Of a stretch of 41,263 bases of DNA, positions 15,910-23,668 are shown one piece after another. Below the pieces are notes generated by a model that did no database searches, was not told where the DNA came from, and was given only the letters and a program-made list of their open reading frames with translations. The translations under genes and the position numbers were made by a program. The stretch is from Propionibacteriaceae bacterium (GTDB lineage: Bacteria > Actinomycetota > Actinomycetes > Propionibacteriales > Propionibacteriaceae), in assembly GCA_030539405.1 (NCBI GenBank), contig JAUNSA010000005.1, forward strand, positions 1-41,263. The letters are read 5' to 3'. Numbering within the stretch: position 1 is the first letter of the stretch; each line of letters opens with the position of its first letter.

Positions 15910-16095
15910 ATGCCAGTGAGCGCCCGCCCCATGCCACACCCGGCGTGCTCGTGGTGCGGCCACAAGCCACACCCGCCAGGTCACTGTCCCGACCAGATCG
16001 ACGTAGCTGACCAGCACCACGGCCCCCCATCCGCCAGACGGTGGGGCACGAAGACCACACCCACCGCCTGCCCCTGCCAGAACGGACGACCATGA
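15910..16095 (+). CDS. Small zinc-knuckle protein
   Basis: This 61-residue protein begins at ATG 15910 after an AAGGA ribosome site and follows the hairpin above. It has a CCHC-like cluster (CSWCGHKPHPPGHC) resembling a zinc knuckle and a further CPC near the end. The stop overlaps the next ATG by 4 bp. It may bind single-stranded nucleic acid; that is inference from the motif only. Confidence 0.65.
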   Translation: MPVSARPMPHPACSWCGHKPHPPGHCPDQIDVADQHHGPPSARRWGTKTTPTACPCQNGRP

Positions 16096-16964
16096 CCGCC
16101 CACGCCTGCCCCGAGCACGCGCCCGGCTCCGTCGCATGCTTCTACGACCACGGCTGTCGTTGCGACGGCTGCGGGCGCGCAGCCGAACGCCGCCGCAAGA
16201 AGGCCGCCCGCCTCGGCTACAGCCAGTTCACCGACGCCGAACCCGTCCGCCGTCATCTTGAAGCGCTCGGCGTCCCAAACAAGACCATCGCCCAACACTC
16301 CGGCGTGTCCATGCCCACGATCGGTGAAATCAGGCGCGGCGTCCGCGACCGAATCCACGTGCGGACAGCACGCGCACTCCTCGCCGTCACCACGACCCGA
16401 GCCGAAGCCGGGCTCATCCCCGCCGTCGGCACACGCCGACGCTTGCAGGGACTCATCGCGCTCGGGTGGACCCTCTCCCACCTCGCCGACGAACTCGGCA
16501 GTTCAAAGCAGCAGTTGAACCTGGTCGTCCACGGCCGCTACGAGCAGACGGAGGCAGCCTGGGCGGCCCGTGTGGCCGCCGTCTACAACCACCTGGGCGC
16601 AACCCCCGCCCCTGCCTCTACGGCCGCACTCCGGGCCCGGAACCGGGCTGTCCGCAACAAGTGGGCACCCCCGGCCGCCTGGGACGACGGAACTGGCCCG
16701 CACGGCATCGACAACCCAGAAGCCGAACCCGTCGGCGTCCGACCGCCAACCTCGACGGGCCGGTACGGCCACCTCGCTGACGACCTCGCCGACGCAATCG
16801 ACAACGGCGCCAGCCTCGGCGACCTCGAAGCCCGCTTCGGCATGCGCTGGGCAGCCATGGAACGCGCCCTGCTCCGAGCCGGATACCACCACCACGCCGC
16901 TCGCGTCCGTCCCCTCGGGATCGACCGCGAGCGCCACGCGAACGCACGAAAGGAAGCCGCGTAA
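16092..16964 (+). CDS. Actinophage HTH DNA-binding protein with N-terminal Cys cluster
   Basis: The 290-residue product begins with a Cys/His cluster (CPEHAPGSVACFYDHGCRCDGC) and a basic stretch (AAERRRKKAARLGY), then two HTH-like regions: EALGVPNKTIAQHSGVSMPT and ALGWTLSHLADELGSSKQQL. A third helical repeat lies near the C-terminus (YGHLADDLADAIDNGASLGD). This order is familiar from actinobacteriophage early proteins annotated only as HTH proteins. It is likely a phage transcription or replication regulator. It is joined to its neighbours by ATGA before and TAATG after. Confidence 0.75.
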   Translation: MTAHACPEHAPGSVACFYDHGCRCDGCGRAAERRRKKAARLGYSQFTDAEPVRRHLEALGVPNKTIAQHSGVSMPTIGEIRRGVRDRIHVRTARALLAVTTTRAEAGLIPAVGTRRRLQGLIALGWTLSHLADELGSSKQQLNLVVHGRYEQTEAAWAARVAAVYNHLGATPAPASTAALRARNRAVRNKWAPPAAWDDGTGPHGIDNPEAEPVGVRPPTSTGRYGHLADDLADAIDNGASLGDLEARFGMRWAAMERALLRAGYHHHAARVRPLGIDRERHANARKEAA

Positions 16965-17380
16965 TGGCAACCCCTCCGGGCTCATGGATTCGGCTTCACG
17001 TCGGCTACCCGCGCAACCGCAAGGTGCGGCCGCTCACCGACGCCGGGTTCCGCCTGCACGTCGAGCTGCTTTGTTGGGCAGCCGAGGAAGGCACAGACGG
17101 GCTCATCGAGGCCGCAATGGTCCCCACGTTCGGGCGGCCCCCGAAGGTATGGAAGGAGCTACGCGCGCGCGGCCTACTCGTGGACGCAGGCGGCGGCGAC
17201 CTGGCCCTGCATGACTTCCTCGAGTGGCAGGAACCCGCCGAGGACATGGCCGCCAAGCGGGACAGCAAGCGGGCCGCCCAATCCCTCGGCGGCACCCGAG
17301 GCAACCACGACCGGTGGCACGTGCAACGCGGGCTCACGTCGCCCGACTGCGCGTTCTGCCCCACCCAACCGAGTCGGTAA
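16964..17380 (+). CDS. DnaD-like / winged-helix phage replication protein
   Basis: This 138-residue protein begins SWIRLHVGYPRNRKVRPLTD followed by AGFRLHVELLCWAAEEGTDG, the compact winged-helix start seen in actinophage replication-initiation (DnaD-like) proteins. A basic linker and a C-terminal Cys/His stretch (WHVQRGLTSPDCAFC) follow. Its ATG overlaps the previous stop (TAATG). The repeat cluster that begins inside its stop codon could be its binding site. It is short for a full initiator; a helicase-loader role with host DnaB is inference. Confidence 0.65.
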   Translation: MATPPGSWIRLHVGYPRNRKVRPLTDAGFRLHVELLCWAAEEGTDGLIEAAMVPTFGRPPKVWKELRARGLLVDAGGGDLALHDFLEWQEPAEDMAAKRDSKRAAQSLGGTRGNHDRWHVQRGLTSPDCAFCPTQPSR

Positions 17381-17474
17381 CCGATCCCGAACCGATCGAA
17401 AAGCATCGGTTGAACCGATCCGAAAACGATCGGTTGAGCATCGCCAGATACAGATAACAGATCCCAGACCGATC
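17374..17474. repeat. AACCGATC inverted-repeat cluster (candidate iterons)
   Basis: The octamer AACCGATC occurs at 17379-17386, 17390-17397 and 17413-17420, inverted as ATCGGTT at 17405-17411 and GATCGGTT at 17428-17435, with ACCGATC again at 17468-17474. Two tandem units of 23-24 bp (17390-17412 and 17413-17436) each form an inverted repeat with an A-rich loop. TCGGT-A-ACCGA (17374-17384) overlaps the stop codon of the replication gene. This looks like a multi-site protein-binding array: a phage origin or an operator. Confidence 0.72.
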
Positions 17475-17628
17475 CCGCCTCGATGCTTCGCATCGGGCGG
17501 CCCGATCCCCCTACCGAACTCCCTGCCCCTACAGAACCAAACTCAAGTTCTGCTCTCAACCACAGACCGCGCGCGTACGCCCGCGCGCCCCTCCGGCATG
17601 CCCCAACGACGACGAAGGACGATCCGCC
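17475..17628. other. Non-coding stretch after the repeat array
   Basis: This 154-bp gap contains a tight hairpin CGATGC-TTC-GCATCG (17481-17495) and a lower-GC patch upstream (CCAGATACAGATAACAGATC around 17444-17463). I see no open frame with a ribosome site until 17629 and no RNA gene. It may be part of the origin or the leader of the next operon. Confidence 0.4.
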
Positions 17629-17799
17629 ATGGAACACCACTTCCTCAGCATCGACGCCACAGACGACACGGTCGCGCCCCCGCTCGGCGTCCACCGCACC
17701 GCACGCCCGGACGACTACCCGCAGACGCTCGACGCCCTGCTCGACCACAACGCCCGCCGCGAGTTCAACGAAGCCGACTACCAGGAGCCCATCCGATGA
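17629..17799 (+). CDS. Small acidic phage protein (56 aa)
   Basis: An ATG at 17629 with GAAGGA eight bases upstream opens a 56-codon frame ending in ATGA overlap with the next gene. The protein is acidic (SIDATDDTVAPP, then TARPDDYPQTLDALLDHNAR) with no recognised domain. Both the ribosome site and the coupled end support it as real. Confidence 0.62.
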   Translation: MEHHFLSIDATDDTVAPPLGVHRTARPDDYPQTLDALLDHNARREFNEADYQEPIR

Positions 17800-18602
17800 G
17801 CGAACGCCGAACGCTGCGCGCCCACGAAATCGAAGCCCTACGCGAACACCTCGACCGCATCCCCGACCGCCACACGCGAGCCAGCCACATGACCACCACC
17901 ACCGGCACACCCGAACCCGGCGAACGCCCCGCAGGCAAGCCCGGCAGTCGAGCCCCCCTCAACCTCGCCGTCGTCCACCTCGCCGACACCCGCCACAAGC
18001 CCGGCTGGCACGGCCTCGACCCCCAAGCCCAAGCCGTCACAAGCCGATTCGGCGTCCTCCCCTCCCTCGAGCTGTGGGTCCGCCACGTCCGCGACCACAT
18101 GAGCAACACCGGCACCACCTACCCGCCCCTCGCCGCCCGGCCCACCGTCGCCACCGAATGCCGCTGGCTCGCCGACACACTCACCTACACGCTCGCCCAC
18201 GAATGGGCGCCCACCCTCGCCGACGACATACGCCACCTCGACAGCCAACTCGGCGCGATCCTCGGCGAACGCCCCGAATACCGGCCCCGCTGCCGCGTCC
18301 TCGGCTGCCAGAACACCGACGGCACCCGCACCCCGCTCGAACCCCACGACAACGCCACCTGGTACGCCTGCCCCGCATGCGGCCGCCAGTACACGCTCGC
18401 CGCCGACCTGAAAGCCCTCGGCCAAACCCAACCCGCCATGACCGGCCCCGAAGTCGCCCAAGCCCTCGGCCTGTCCAAACACACCATCCGAAGCTGGGCC
18501 AGCCGCGGGCTACTCACCCACGAGGGCCGCGACCACAAAGGCCGCAAGGTGTACGACCTGGACCTCGTCCGCCGAACGGCACAACGCACCCGCGAACAGT
18601 GA
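17796..18602 (+). CDS. Phage HTH protein with zinc ribbon
   Basis: The 268-residue product has three parts. A helical N-terminal region contains WVRHVRDHMSNTGTTYPPLA and LADTLTYTLAHEWAPTLADD. A zinc-ribbon-like segment carries CRVLGC and YACPACGRQYT (about residues 168-205). A C-terminal MerR-like helix-turn-helix (MTGPEVAQALGLSKHTIRSW, then RGLLTHEGRDHKGRKVYDL) follows. This layout recurs in actinophages just before the HNH/terminase genes. A DNA-binding role, perhaps as a late-gene regulator, is likely but unproven. Wobble positions are almost all C, unlike the structural genes downstream. Confidence 0.72.
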   Translation: MSERRTLRAHEIEALREHLDRIPDRHTRASHMTTTTGTPEPGERPAGKPGSRAPLNLAVVHLADTRHKPGWHGLDPQAQAVTSRFGVLPSLELWVRHVRDHMSNTGTTYPPLAARPTVATECRWLADTLTYTLAHEWAPTLADDIRHLDSQLGAILGERPEYRPRCRVLGCQNTDGTRTPLEPHDNATWYACPACGRQYTLAADLKALGQTQPAMTGPEVAQALGLSKHTIRSWASRGLLTHEGRDHKGRKVYDLDLVRRTAQRTREQ

Positions 18603-18616
18603 ACCCAAACCAAGGC

Positions 18617-18648
18617 TACGCCCGCTATACTGCATCGCATCGGGCGTA
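18617..18648 (+). promoter_or_regulatory. Possible promoter flanked by an inverted repeat
   Basis: A TATACT (18626-18631), five of six matches to the -10 consensus, lies between inverted arms TACGCCCG (18617-18624) and CGGGCGTA (18641-18648). No good -35 is visible 16-18 bp upstream. The arms would suit a regulator site. The 12-mer TCGCATCGGGCG at 18635-18646 is repeated at 17488-17499. Confidence 0.4.
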
Positions 18649-18744
18649 TCGTCGCGCCCAAAACCACCCCCCACCACGGCCCCAGCACAACACCACGCTG
18701 CCGGGCCCACACCCTGAACGCCAGCCACGGGGCAGAGCTGGCAC

Positions 18745-18780
18745 GCACGGGGCCGACCGGCTAACACCTCGGCCCCGTGC
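18745..18780 (+). terminator. Strong hairpin before the HNH gene
   Basis: Perfect 12-bp arms GCACGGGGCCGA (18745-18756) and TCGGCCCCGTGC (18769-18780) enclose a 12-base loop, ending just before the AAGGAG ribosome site of the HNH gene. A second copy of CACGGGGC (18726-18733) could pair with the same right arm, giving an alternative structure. It may act as terminator or attenuator at the early/late junction. Confidence 0.55.
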
Positions 18781-18796
18781 ACCCCAAGGAGACCCC

Positions 18797-19138
18797 ATGC
18801 CACGCGCCCCCAAACGCTGCGCCCGATGCCCGACACTCGTGCCCGGCGGCCACACCTACTGCCCCACCTGCCAACCCGCCCCAGGCTGGACGCGCTACCC
18901 CAGCCCACGCAACACCACCACCAACCGCGAGGACCAACGCCGGTTCCGTGCCGTCGTACTCGCCCGCGAGCCACACTGTCGCCAGTGCGGAGCACCAGCC
19001 ACCGAAGCCGACCACATCGTGCCCATCGCCGAAGGTGGCACCAACAACCCCCACACCAACGGACAAGCGCTCTGCCGCTCGTGCCACCACACCAAAACCC
19101 AACACGAAGCACAACGCGCCCGAACCCGCCACACCTAG
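18797..19138 (+). CDS. HNH endonuclease (first copy)
   Basis: This 113-residue protein has an N-terminal pair of Cys doublets (CARCPTLVPGGHTYCPTC) and an HNH nuclease domain (FRAVVLAREPHCRQCGAPAT, then EADHIVPIAEGGTNNPHTNG and ALCRSCHHTKT) with the central Asp-His and the Asn/His pattern intact. The ATG at 18797 follows AAGGAG. HNH proteins next to terminase are required for cos cleavage in several HK97-type phages, so it is probably a packaging accessory nuclease. Confidence 0.88.
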   Translation: MPRAPKRCARCPTLVPGGHTYCPTCQPAPGWTRYPSPRNTTTNREDQRRFRAVVLAREPHCRQCGAPATEADHIVPIAEGGTNNPHTNGQALCRSCHHTKTQHEAQRARTRHT

Positions 19139-19171
19139 AAGGGGGCAGGGGACCCCCTCCCCCACCCCCTT
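19139..19171 (+). terminator. Possible G/C-tract hairpin after first HNH gene
   Basis: AAGGGGG (19139-19145) can pair with CCCCCTT (19165-19171), starting at the base after the HNH stop codon. The interior can also pair (GGGGA with TCCCC). The low-complexity G/C tracts make the exact structure uncertain and no T tract follows. Confidence 0.35.
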
Positions 19172-19264
19172 CCCCCCGCCGGGGAGATGCTGCGGAATAC
19201 CTCCGGGCCATGATCCGAACTTCCCCGGACATAGGGGACACTTCCCGCCAGGAAGGGCCGCGCC

Positions 19265-19819
19265 TTGCCCGCGATCAAGTACACGCCCGCCAGATCGGAC
19301 TCCTGCGCCTCGTGCGGGACTCCCCTGCCGCCCGCCCGGCGGATCAACGCGACCCCGTTCTGTTCGCCTGCCTGTCGAGGCGCGTGGCATCGCACCCACC
19401 GCCCGGAAGTCAGCGCGAGGGCCGCCGCGCGAAAGGCAGCCCACCGCCGGGCCACCTATACGCCGACCGCTCATTCCTTGACGTGTCGAGAGTGCGGCGA
19501 GCCGTACGTGGCTAGGTCACTGAACAGCCGGTACTGCTCGAACTCGTGCCGCTACCGCGTAGCCCACCGGGCGCGGCGTGCCTATCGGTTTGCCGTGGAG
19601 CGTGAGCCCTACACGTACAACGAGATCGCCGAGCGCGACGGCTGGGAATGCCAGCTCTGCGCCTTGCCGGTCGACTCGGCGTTCACCTACCCGAACCCGC
19701 GCGCCGGGTCGATCGATCATGCCGTGCCGCTGTCCCTCGGCGGCCCCGATACCCGCGAGAACGTGCAGCTCGCCCACCTCGCCTGCAACTGGCAGAAGGG
19801 CAACGCGGCCGCCGCCTGA
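19265..19819 (+). CDS. HNH endonuclease with treble-clef N-terminal motifs (second copy)
   Basis: This 184-residue protein starts at TTG 19265 with AGGAAGGG about eight bases upstream. Two Cys4 units (CASCGTPLPPARRINATPFC and CRECGEPYVARSLNSRYC, each followed by a further Cys) precede a basic helix. The HNH domain follows: WECQLCALPV, then GSIDHAVPLSLGGPDTRENV and LAHLACNWQKG. All HNH residues are present. It lies 17 bp before the small terminase gene with codons like the early region. The two HNH genes differ in length and domain order and are not a simple recent duplication. Confidence 0.85.
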   Translation: MPAIKYTPARSDSCASCGTPLPPARRINATPFCSPACRGAWHRTHRPEVSARAAARKAAHRRATYTPTAHSLTCRECGEPYVARSLNSRYCSNSCRYRVAHRARRAYRFAVEREPYTYNEIAERDGWECQLCALPVDSAFTYPNPRAGSIDHAVPLSLGGPDTRENVQLAHLACNWQKGNAAAA

Positions 19820-19835
19820 CCCCCAAGGAGGTGCC

Positions 19836-20477
19836 ATGCCCGGACCCGCACCCAAGCCGTCCAGCCGCCGTTCCCGGGGCACCCGCGGCGGCATGCGTAC
19901 CCTGTCGGCGGTTCCTTCGGCGTCTGTGCCCGCGTGGCCGTTGTCGGCGGATGTGACTCAGCTTGCGACGATGGAGCAGCTCCGGGATCGGGTCGCCACG
20001 TTGCAGCAGGAGCACGCTGAGACGGAGGACCGGCGCAAGCGGTACCGGCTGGACAAGCAGATCGCCGAGACTCAGATCGCGCTCGGTGTGCTTGAGTTGC
20101 AGGTGCAGCAGGCCGCTGACTTGGAGGCCGGGTTGTGGGCGGACATGTGGCGGGCTCCCCAGGCTGCGATTTGGGCTGAGAACTCGGCGACGGTGCGCGA
20201 GCTGGCCCTGTATTGCCGCTGGATGATTCGCGCTGAGCAGGGCGACACGAAGGCGGCCGCGGAGGCCCGCCAGTTGTCGGACCGGTTGGGGATCAACCCG
20301 GCGGCGTTGTTGAAGCTGCGCGCCGAGATTGAGAACGTGGACGCCGCCGAGGACCGGGGCCGTCGTCGGCGGGAACGCGCCTCGAGCGTCCCCGAGGGCG
20401 ACCAGGCTGGGGCGGCTGGCGTCGAGGGCAGCGGGCCCGCCGAGGGTGACCCGCGCCGCGGGTTGTTCGCCGTCTAG
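19836..20477 (+). CDS. terS: Terminase small subunit
   Basis: The 213-residue product begins with the basic PGPAPKPSSRRSRGTRGG head typical of actinophage small terminases, then a long helical middle (LRDRVATLQQEHAETEDRRK, with QQAADLEAGLWADMWRAPQA) and a conserved LSDRLGINPAALLKLRAEIE. It recognises viral DNA and recruits the large subunit. ATG 19836 follows AAGGAGG. It ends four bases before the large subunit. Codon use changes here from C-ending to mixed G/T-ending codons. Confidence 0.85.
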   Translation: MPGPAPKPSSRRSRGTRGGMRTLSAVPSASVPAWPLSADVTQLATMEQLRDRVATLQQEHAETEDRRKRYRLDKQIAETQIALGVLELQVQQAADLEAGLWADMWRAPQAAIWAENSATVRELALYCRWMIRAEQGDTKAAAEARQLSDRLGINPAALLKLRAEIENVDAAEDRGRRRRERASSVPEGDQAGAAGVEGSGPAEGDPRRGLFAV

Positions 20478-20480
20478 GCC

Positions 20481-22196
20481 GTGGCGCTCCTTGTCGTCCC
20501 CGGCCCTGATCCCGAGCCGTGGCCGACGTTGGGCGCTGGTATCTGCGCTTTGATCGAGGAGTCGGCCGTGTATGGGCCGGGTAGCTTGCAGGGCCAGCCG
20601 TATGTGATCGACCCCGAGTTCCGGGCGTTCATCCACCGGGCGTTCGAGGTGTATCCGAAGACGGTCACGAAGGCGTTCGCCGGGTCGGGGCCGGGGCTGA
20701 TCGTGAAGAATCCGCACCCGTGGGCGGGCCGCCGCCGGTTCAAGCGGGTGGGCTTGTCGGTTCGTAAGGGGCTCGCGAAGACGGAGAAGGAAGCCCTTCT
20801 CGCGTACACCGAGCTGCACCCTGAGGGGCCGACCCGTTGCGACGGGTTCGACGCCTACGGCAAGCCGGTGGGCCGCCCGGTGCGCGCCCCGTACATTCCG
20901 ATGTTGGCCGTGAGCGTCGAGCAGGTGGAGGAGCTGGCGTTCGGCGCCTTGTCGTACATCTGCACCGAGGGAGCGGACGCCGACCTGTTCGATGTGACCC
21001 TGGACCGTATCAACCGGCTCGATGAGTACGGCCGGGCGGACGGTTCGGCCGTCCCGCTCGCCAACTCGCCGGGCTCCCGTGACGGCGCGCGTACGACGCT
21101 CAACTGCTTCGACGAGCCGCACCGGCTGTATCTGCCGCGCCAGATCAAGGCGCACGAGACGATGGCCGCGAACCTGCCGAAGCGGCCGCTCGACGATCCG
21201 TGGAGCCTGTATGTGGGCACGGCCGGGCAGCCGGGCCAGGGCAGCGTGGCCGAGCTGTTGCACGCCGAGGCTGAGCAGATCGCCGAAGGCTTGATCGAAC
21301 GGCCGGATTTGTTCTACCTGTACCGCACCGACGACGACCCGAAACGCGACCTGTCCGACAAGGCCGAGCGAATCAAGGCGATTGCGGAGGCGACCGGCCC
21401 CGCGGGCGAGTGGGGGCCCGGCCAGTTCGACGATATCGCGAGCCAGTGGGACCGGCCGGGCGCCGACAAGAGCTACCTCGAGCGCGTGTGGCTCAACCGG
21501 TGGCGCCAGTCGACCAGCCAGTTCTTCGACCCGTCCAAGGTCAAGGCGGCCGCCGAGCCGGGCGCCGTGTTGGAGCCGGGCGCGTTCGTCGCTCTCGGGT
21601 TCGACGGTGCCCGCTACCGGGACGCGACCGCGCTCGTGGCCGTCGAGATTCACACCGGGCTGGCCGAACTACTCGGCTTGTGGGAAAGGCCGGAGGACGC
21701 CGAGGACTGGGAGGTCCCCGAGGCCGAAGTCACCGAGACGGTGGCCGCGGCGATGGAGCGCCTCGACGTGTGGCGCCTGTCGGCTGACCCGCCGCACTGG
21801 ACCGAAACCGTCGGGTCGTGGGCGGCCCGCTGGCCCGACCAGGTGGCCGAGTACTGGACGAACCGGCCGGTCCGCATGGCCTACGACCACCGCAAGCTGT
21901 TGGAGGCGTTCGACTCGGGCAGCATCCGGCTGGGTGGCGACGACGTCGGGCGGGCCGAGTTCCTGCCGCATGCCGACCTCGTGCGGCACCTCCACAACGC
22001 GGGCCGCAAGGAGCTGCGGGTGAAGGACGACGAGGGCCGCCCCCTCTACACCATGCAGAAGCAGGACGGCCGCGACGACCTGAAGTTCGACGCGGCGATG
22101 GGCTTGTCCCTCGCGTGGCTGACCGCGTTGGAGGCCCGCAAGGCGGGCGCTAAGCCGAAGCGTCGGCCCAGGCGTGCCCCGCGCCGCATCTACTAG
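20481..22196 (+). CDS. terL: Terminase large subunit
   Basis: This is the packaging motor ATPase and headful/cos nuclease. The 571 residues contain a variant Walker A (LSVRKGLAKTEKEA, Lys100-Thr101), the Walker B/catalytic NCFDEPHRL (Asp211-Glu212), the coupling segment YVGTAGQPGQGS, and a C-terminal RNase H-like nuclease domain opening with LGFDGARYRDATAL (about residue 373). The order fits the phage terminase_1/actinophage class. The GTG start at 20481 lies 3 bases after terS. The basic C-terminal tail (KPKRRPRRAPRR) may contact DNA or portal. Confidence 0.93.
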   Translation: MALLVVPGPDPEPWPTLGAGICALIEESAVYGPGSLQGQPYVIDPEFRAFIHRAFEVYPKTVTKAFAGSGPGLIVKNPHPWAGRRRFKRVGLSVRKGLAKTEKEALLAYTELHPEGPTRCDGFDAYGKPVGRPVRAPYIPMLAVSVEQVEELAFGALSYICTEGADADLFDVTLDRINRLDEYGRADGSAVPLANSPGSRDGARTTLNCFDEPHRLYLPRQIKAHETMAANLPKRPLDDPWSLYVGTAGQPGQGSVAELLHAEAEQIAEGLIERPDLFYLYRTDDDPKRDLSDKAERIKAIAEATGPAGEWGPGQFDDIASQWDRPGADKSYLERVWLNRWRQSTSQFFDPSKVKAAAEPGAVLEPGAFVALGFDGARYRDATALVAVEIHTGLAELLGLWERPEDAEDWEVPEAEVTETVAAAMERLDVWRLSADPPHWTETVGSWAARWPDQVAEYWTNRPVRMAYDHRKLLEAFDSGSIRLGGDDVGRAEFLPHADLVRHLHNAGRKELRVKDDEGRPLYTMQKQDGRDDLKFDAAMGLSLAWLTALEARKAGAKPKRRPRRAPRRIY

Positions 22197-22213
22197 CAGA
22201 GAGGAGGGCCTGA

Positions 22214-23668
22214 GTGAGCGAGCCTACGACGCCCGCCGAGTGGCTGCCGATCCTCTCCGCGAGGTTGGACGCCCGACATGCTGCGACCGGGCTGGACACC
22301 CCGTCGCTGGACCAGTTGCGCCGCTACGCGCGCGGCAAGGTTGACCTGCCCGAGATGGGCTCGAACTTGCGCGAGTCCTGGGAGGCGTTCCAGCGGAAGT
22401 CGCGAACCGACTTCGGGGGAATCGCCGTCCGGTCGTTGCGCAACCGGATTCGGCCGAACGGTATTCGGATTGGCGACAGCGACGACCACCCGGCGCTCGA
22501 GGCCGCCCGACGGTTCTGGCGGAACAACCGGGCCGAAATCGAGGTTGCCGAGGCTGTCCGTGACTACCTGGAGTTGAGTATCGGCTATCTGCTCGTTGAG
22601 CACGACAACTCGGGCGGCGTGCTGTTCCGCCGCGAAGCGCCCGAACAGTTCCTAGCTATCCCCGACCCGGTGACTTCGTGGCGCGCTCGGGCCGCGATCA
22701 AGGTGTGGCGTGACGATGTGTCTGGGCTGGACCATTGCCGGGTGATCCTGCCCGGCGTGGTGCAGGACTTCACCCGCCCGAGCAAGAAGGGCAACGGCCA
22801 ACTCCACCTGACGGTGGGCGACGCCAAGAACTGGACGCCTACCGGGGAGCCCGTCGAGCACCCCGGCGGGACCGGCGTGTCGATTCTCGACCGCGGGGAG
22901 GACGGCGCGTTTCTTGCCCCGCACCTGGACCTGCTCGACCGAATCACGCTAGGCAAGCTGCAGCGCCTCGTCATCGTCGCCATGCAGGCGTTCCGCCAGC
23001 GGGCGTTGAAGCCGAAGGACGGCGCCGAGGGGCTGCCCGATACCGACGGGGAAGGCAACTCGATCAACTGGGCTGGGGCGTTCTCCCCCGCCCCGGGTGC
23101 CTTGTGGGAGCTTCCCGCAGGCATCGACGTGTGGGAGAGTCAGACCGCCGAGGTCCAGCCCCTGTTGGAGGGCGAGAAGTCCGACGCCCGAGACTTTGCG
23201 GCCGCCTCGGGCACGCCGATCAGCGCGCTGATCCCGGACGGGCAGAACCAGAGCGCCGAGGGTGCCGCGAACGCCAAGGAACAGCAGATCGCGCAGGCTC
23301 GGGACGACATCGAGCGGATTCGCCCGGCGTTGCAGGGGGCGGTGAAGCACGCCCTGGAGGTGGCCGGGCTCGCCGTCGGGGAGGCCGACACGATCGAGGT
23401 GCTGTTCGCGCCGCCCGAGCACGTGAGCCTGTCCGAACGCTACGCGGCCGCCGTGCAGGCCAAGGGCGCCGGGCTGTCCGCGCGCACGATCAAGCGCGAC
23501 ATCCTCGGCATGACGCCCGAACAGATCGAGCAGGACGAAGCCGACGCCGGGGCCGACATGCTGGCCGCCGCCCTCATGGGCCGCCCTGCCGCCCGCCAGG
23601 ACGAGACGACCGTGCCTGTGATCGAGGAAGGCGCCGACGGTGGCGGAACTGACGCCGGGGCAGCGTGA
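22214..23668 (+). CDS. Portal protein
   Basis: The 484-residue product matches the SPP1 gp6-like portal family, which forms the dodecameric DNA channel at the capsid vertex. Recognisable segments are the N-terminal LRRYARGKVDLPEMG, VRSLRNRIRPNGIRI, the stem/wing region LDRITLGKLQRLVIVAMQAF, the conserved GTPISALIPDGQNQSAEGAA and the C-terminal LSERYAAAVQAKGAGLSART. Start GTG 22214 follows GAGGAGGG. It overlaps the MuF-like gene by 29 bp, usual for this gene pair. Confidence 0.92.
   Translation: MSEPTTPAEWLPILSARLDARHAATGLDTPSLDQLRRYARGKVDLPEMGSNLRESWEAFQRKSRTDFGGIAVRSLRNRIRPNGIRIGDSDDHPALEAARRFWRNNRAEIEVAEAVRDYLELSIGYLLVEHDNSGGVLFRREAPEQFLAIPDPVTSWRARAAIKVWRDDVSGLDHCRVILPGVVQDFTRPSKKGNGQLHLTVGDAKNWTPTGEPVEHPGGTGVSILDRGEDGAFLAPHLDLLDRITLGKLQRLVIVAMQAFRQRALKPKDGAEGLPDTDGEGNSINWAGAFSPAPGALWELPAGIDVWESQTAEVQPLLEGEKSDARDFAAASGTPISALIPDGQNQSAEGAANAKEQQIAQARDDIERIRPALQGAVKHALEVAGLAVGEADTIEVLFAPPEHVSLSERYAAAVQAKGAGLSARTIKRDILGMTPEQIEQDEADAGADMLAAALMGRPAARQDETTVPVIEEGADGGGTDAGAA

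Noticed and set aside
19683-21653. 656-codon minus-strand open frame over HNH and terminase genes
   Set aside because: Antisense to terminase genes with intact motifs; no supporting start or domain.
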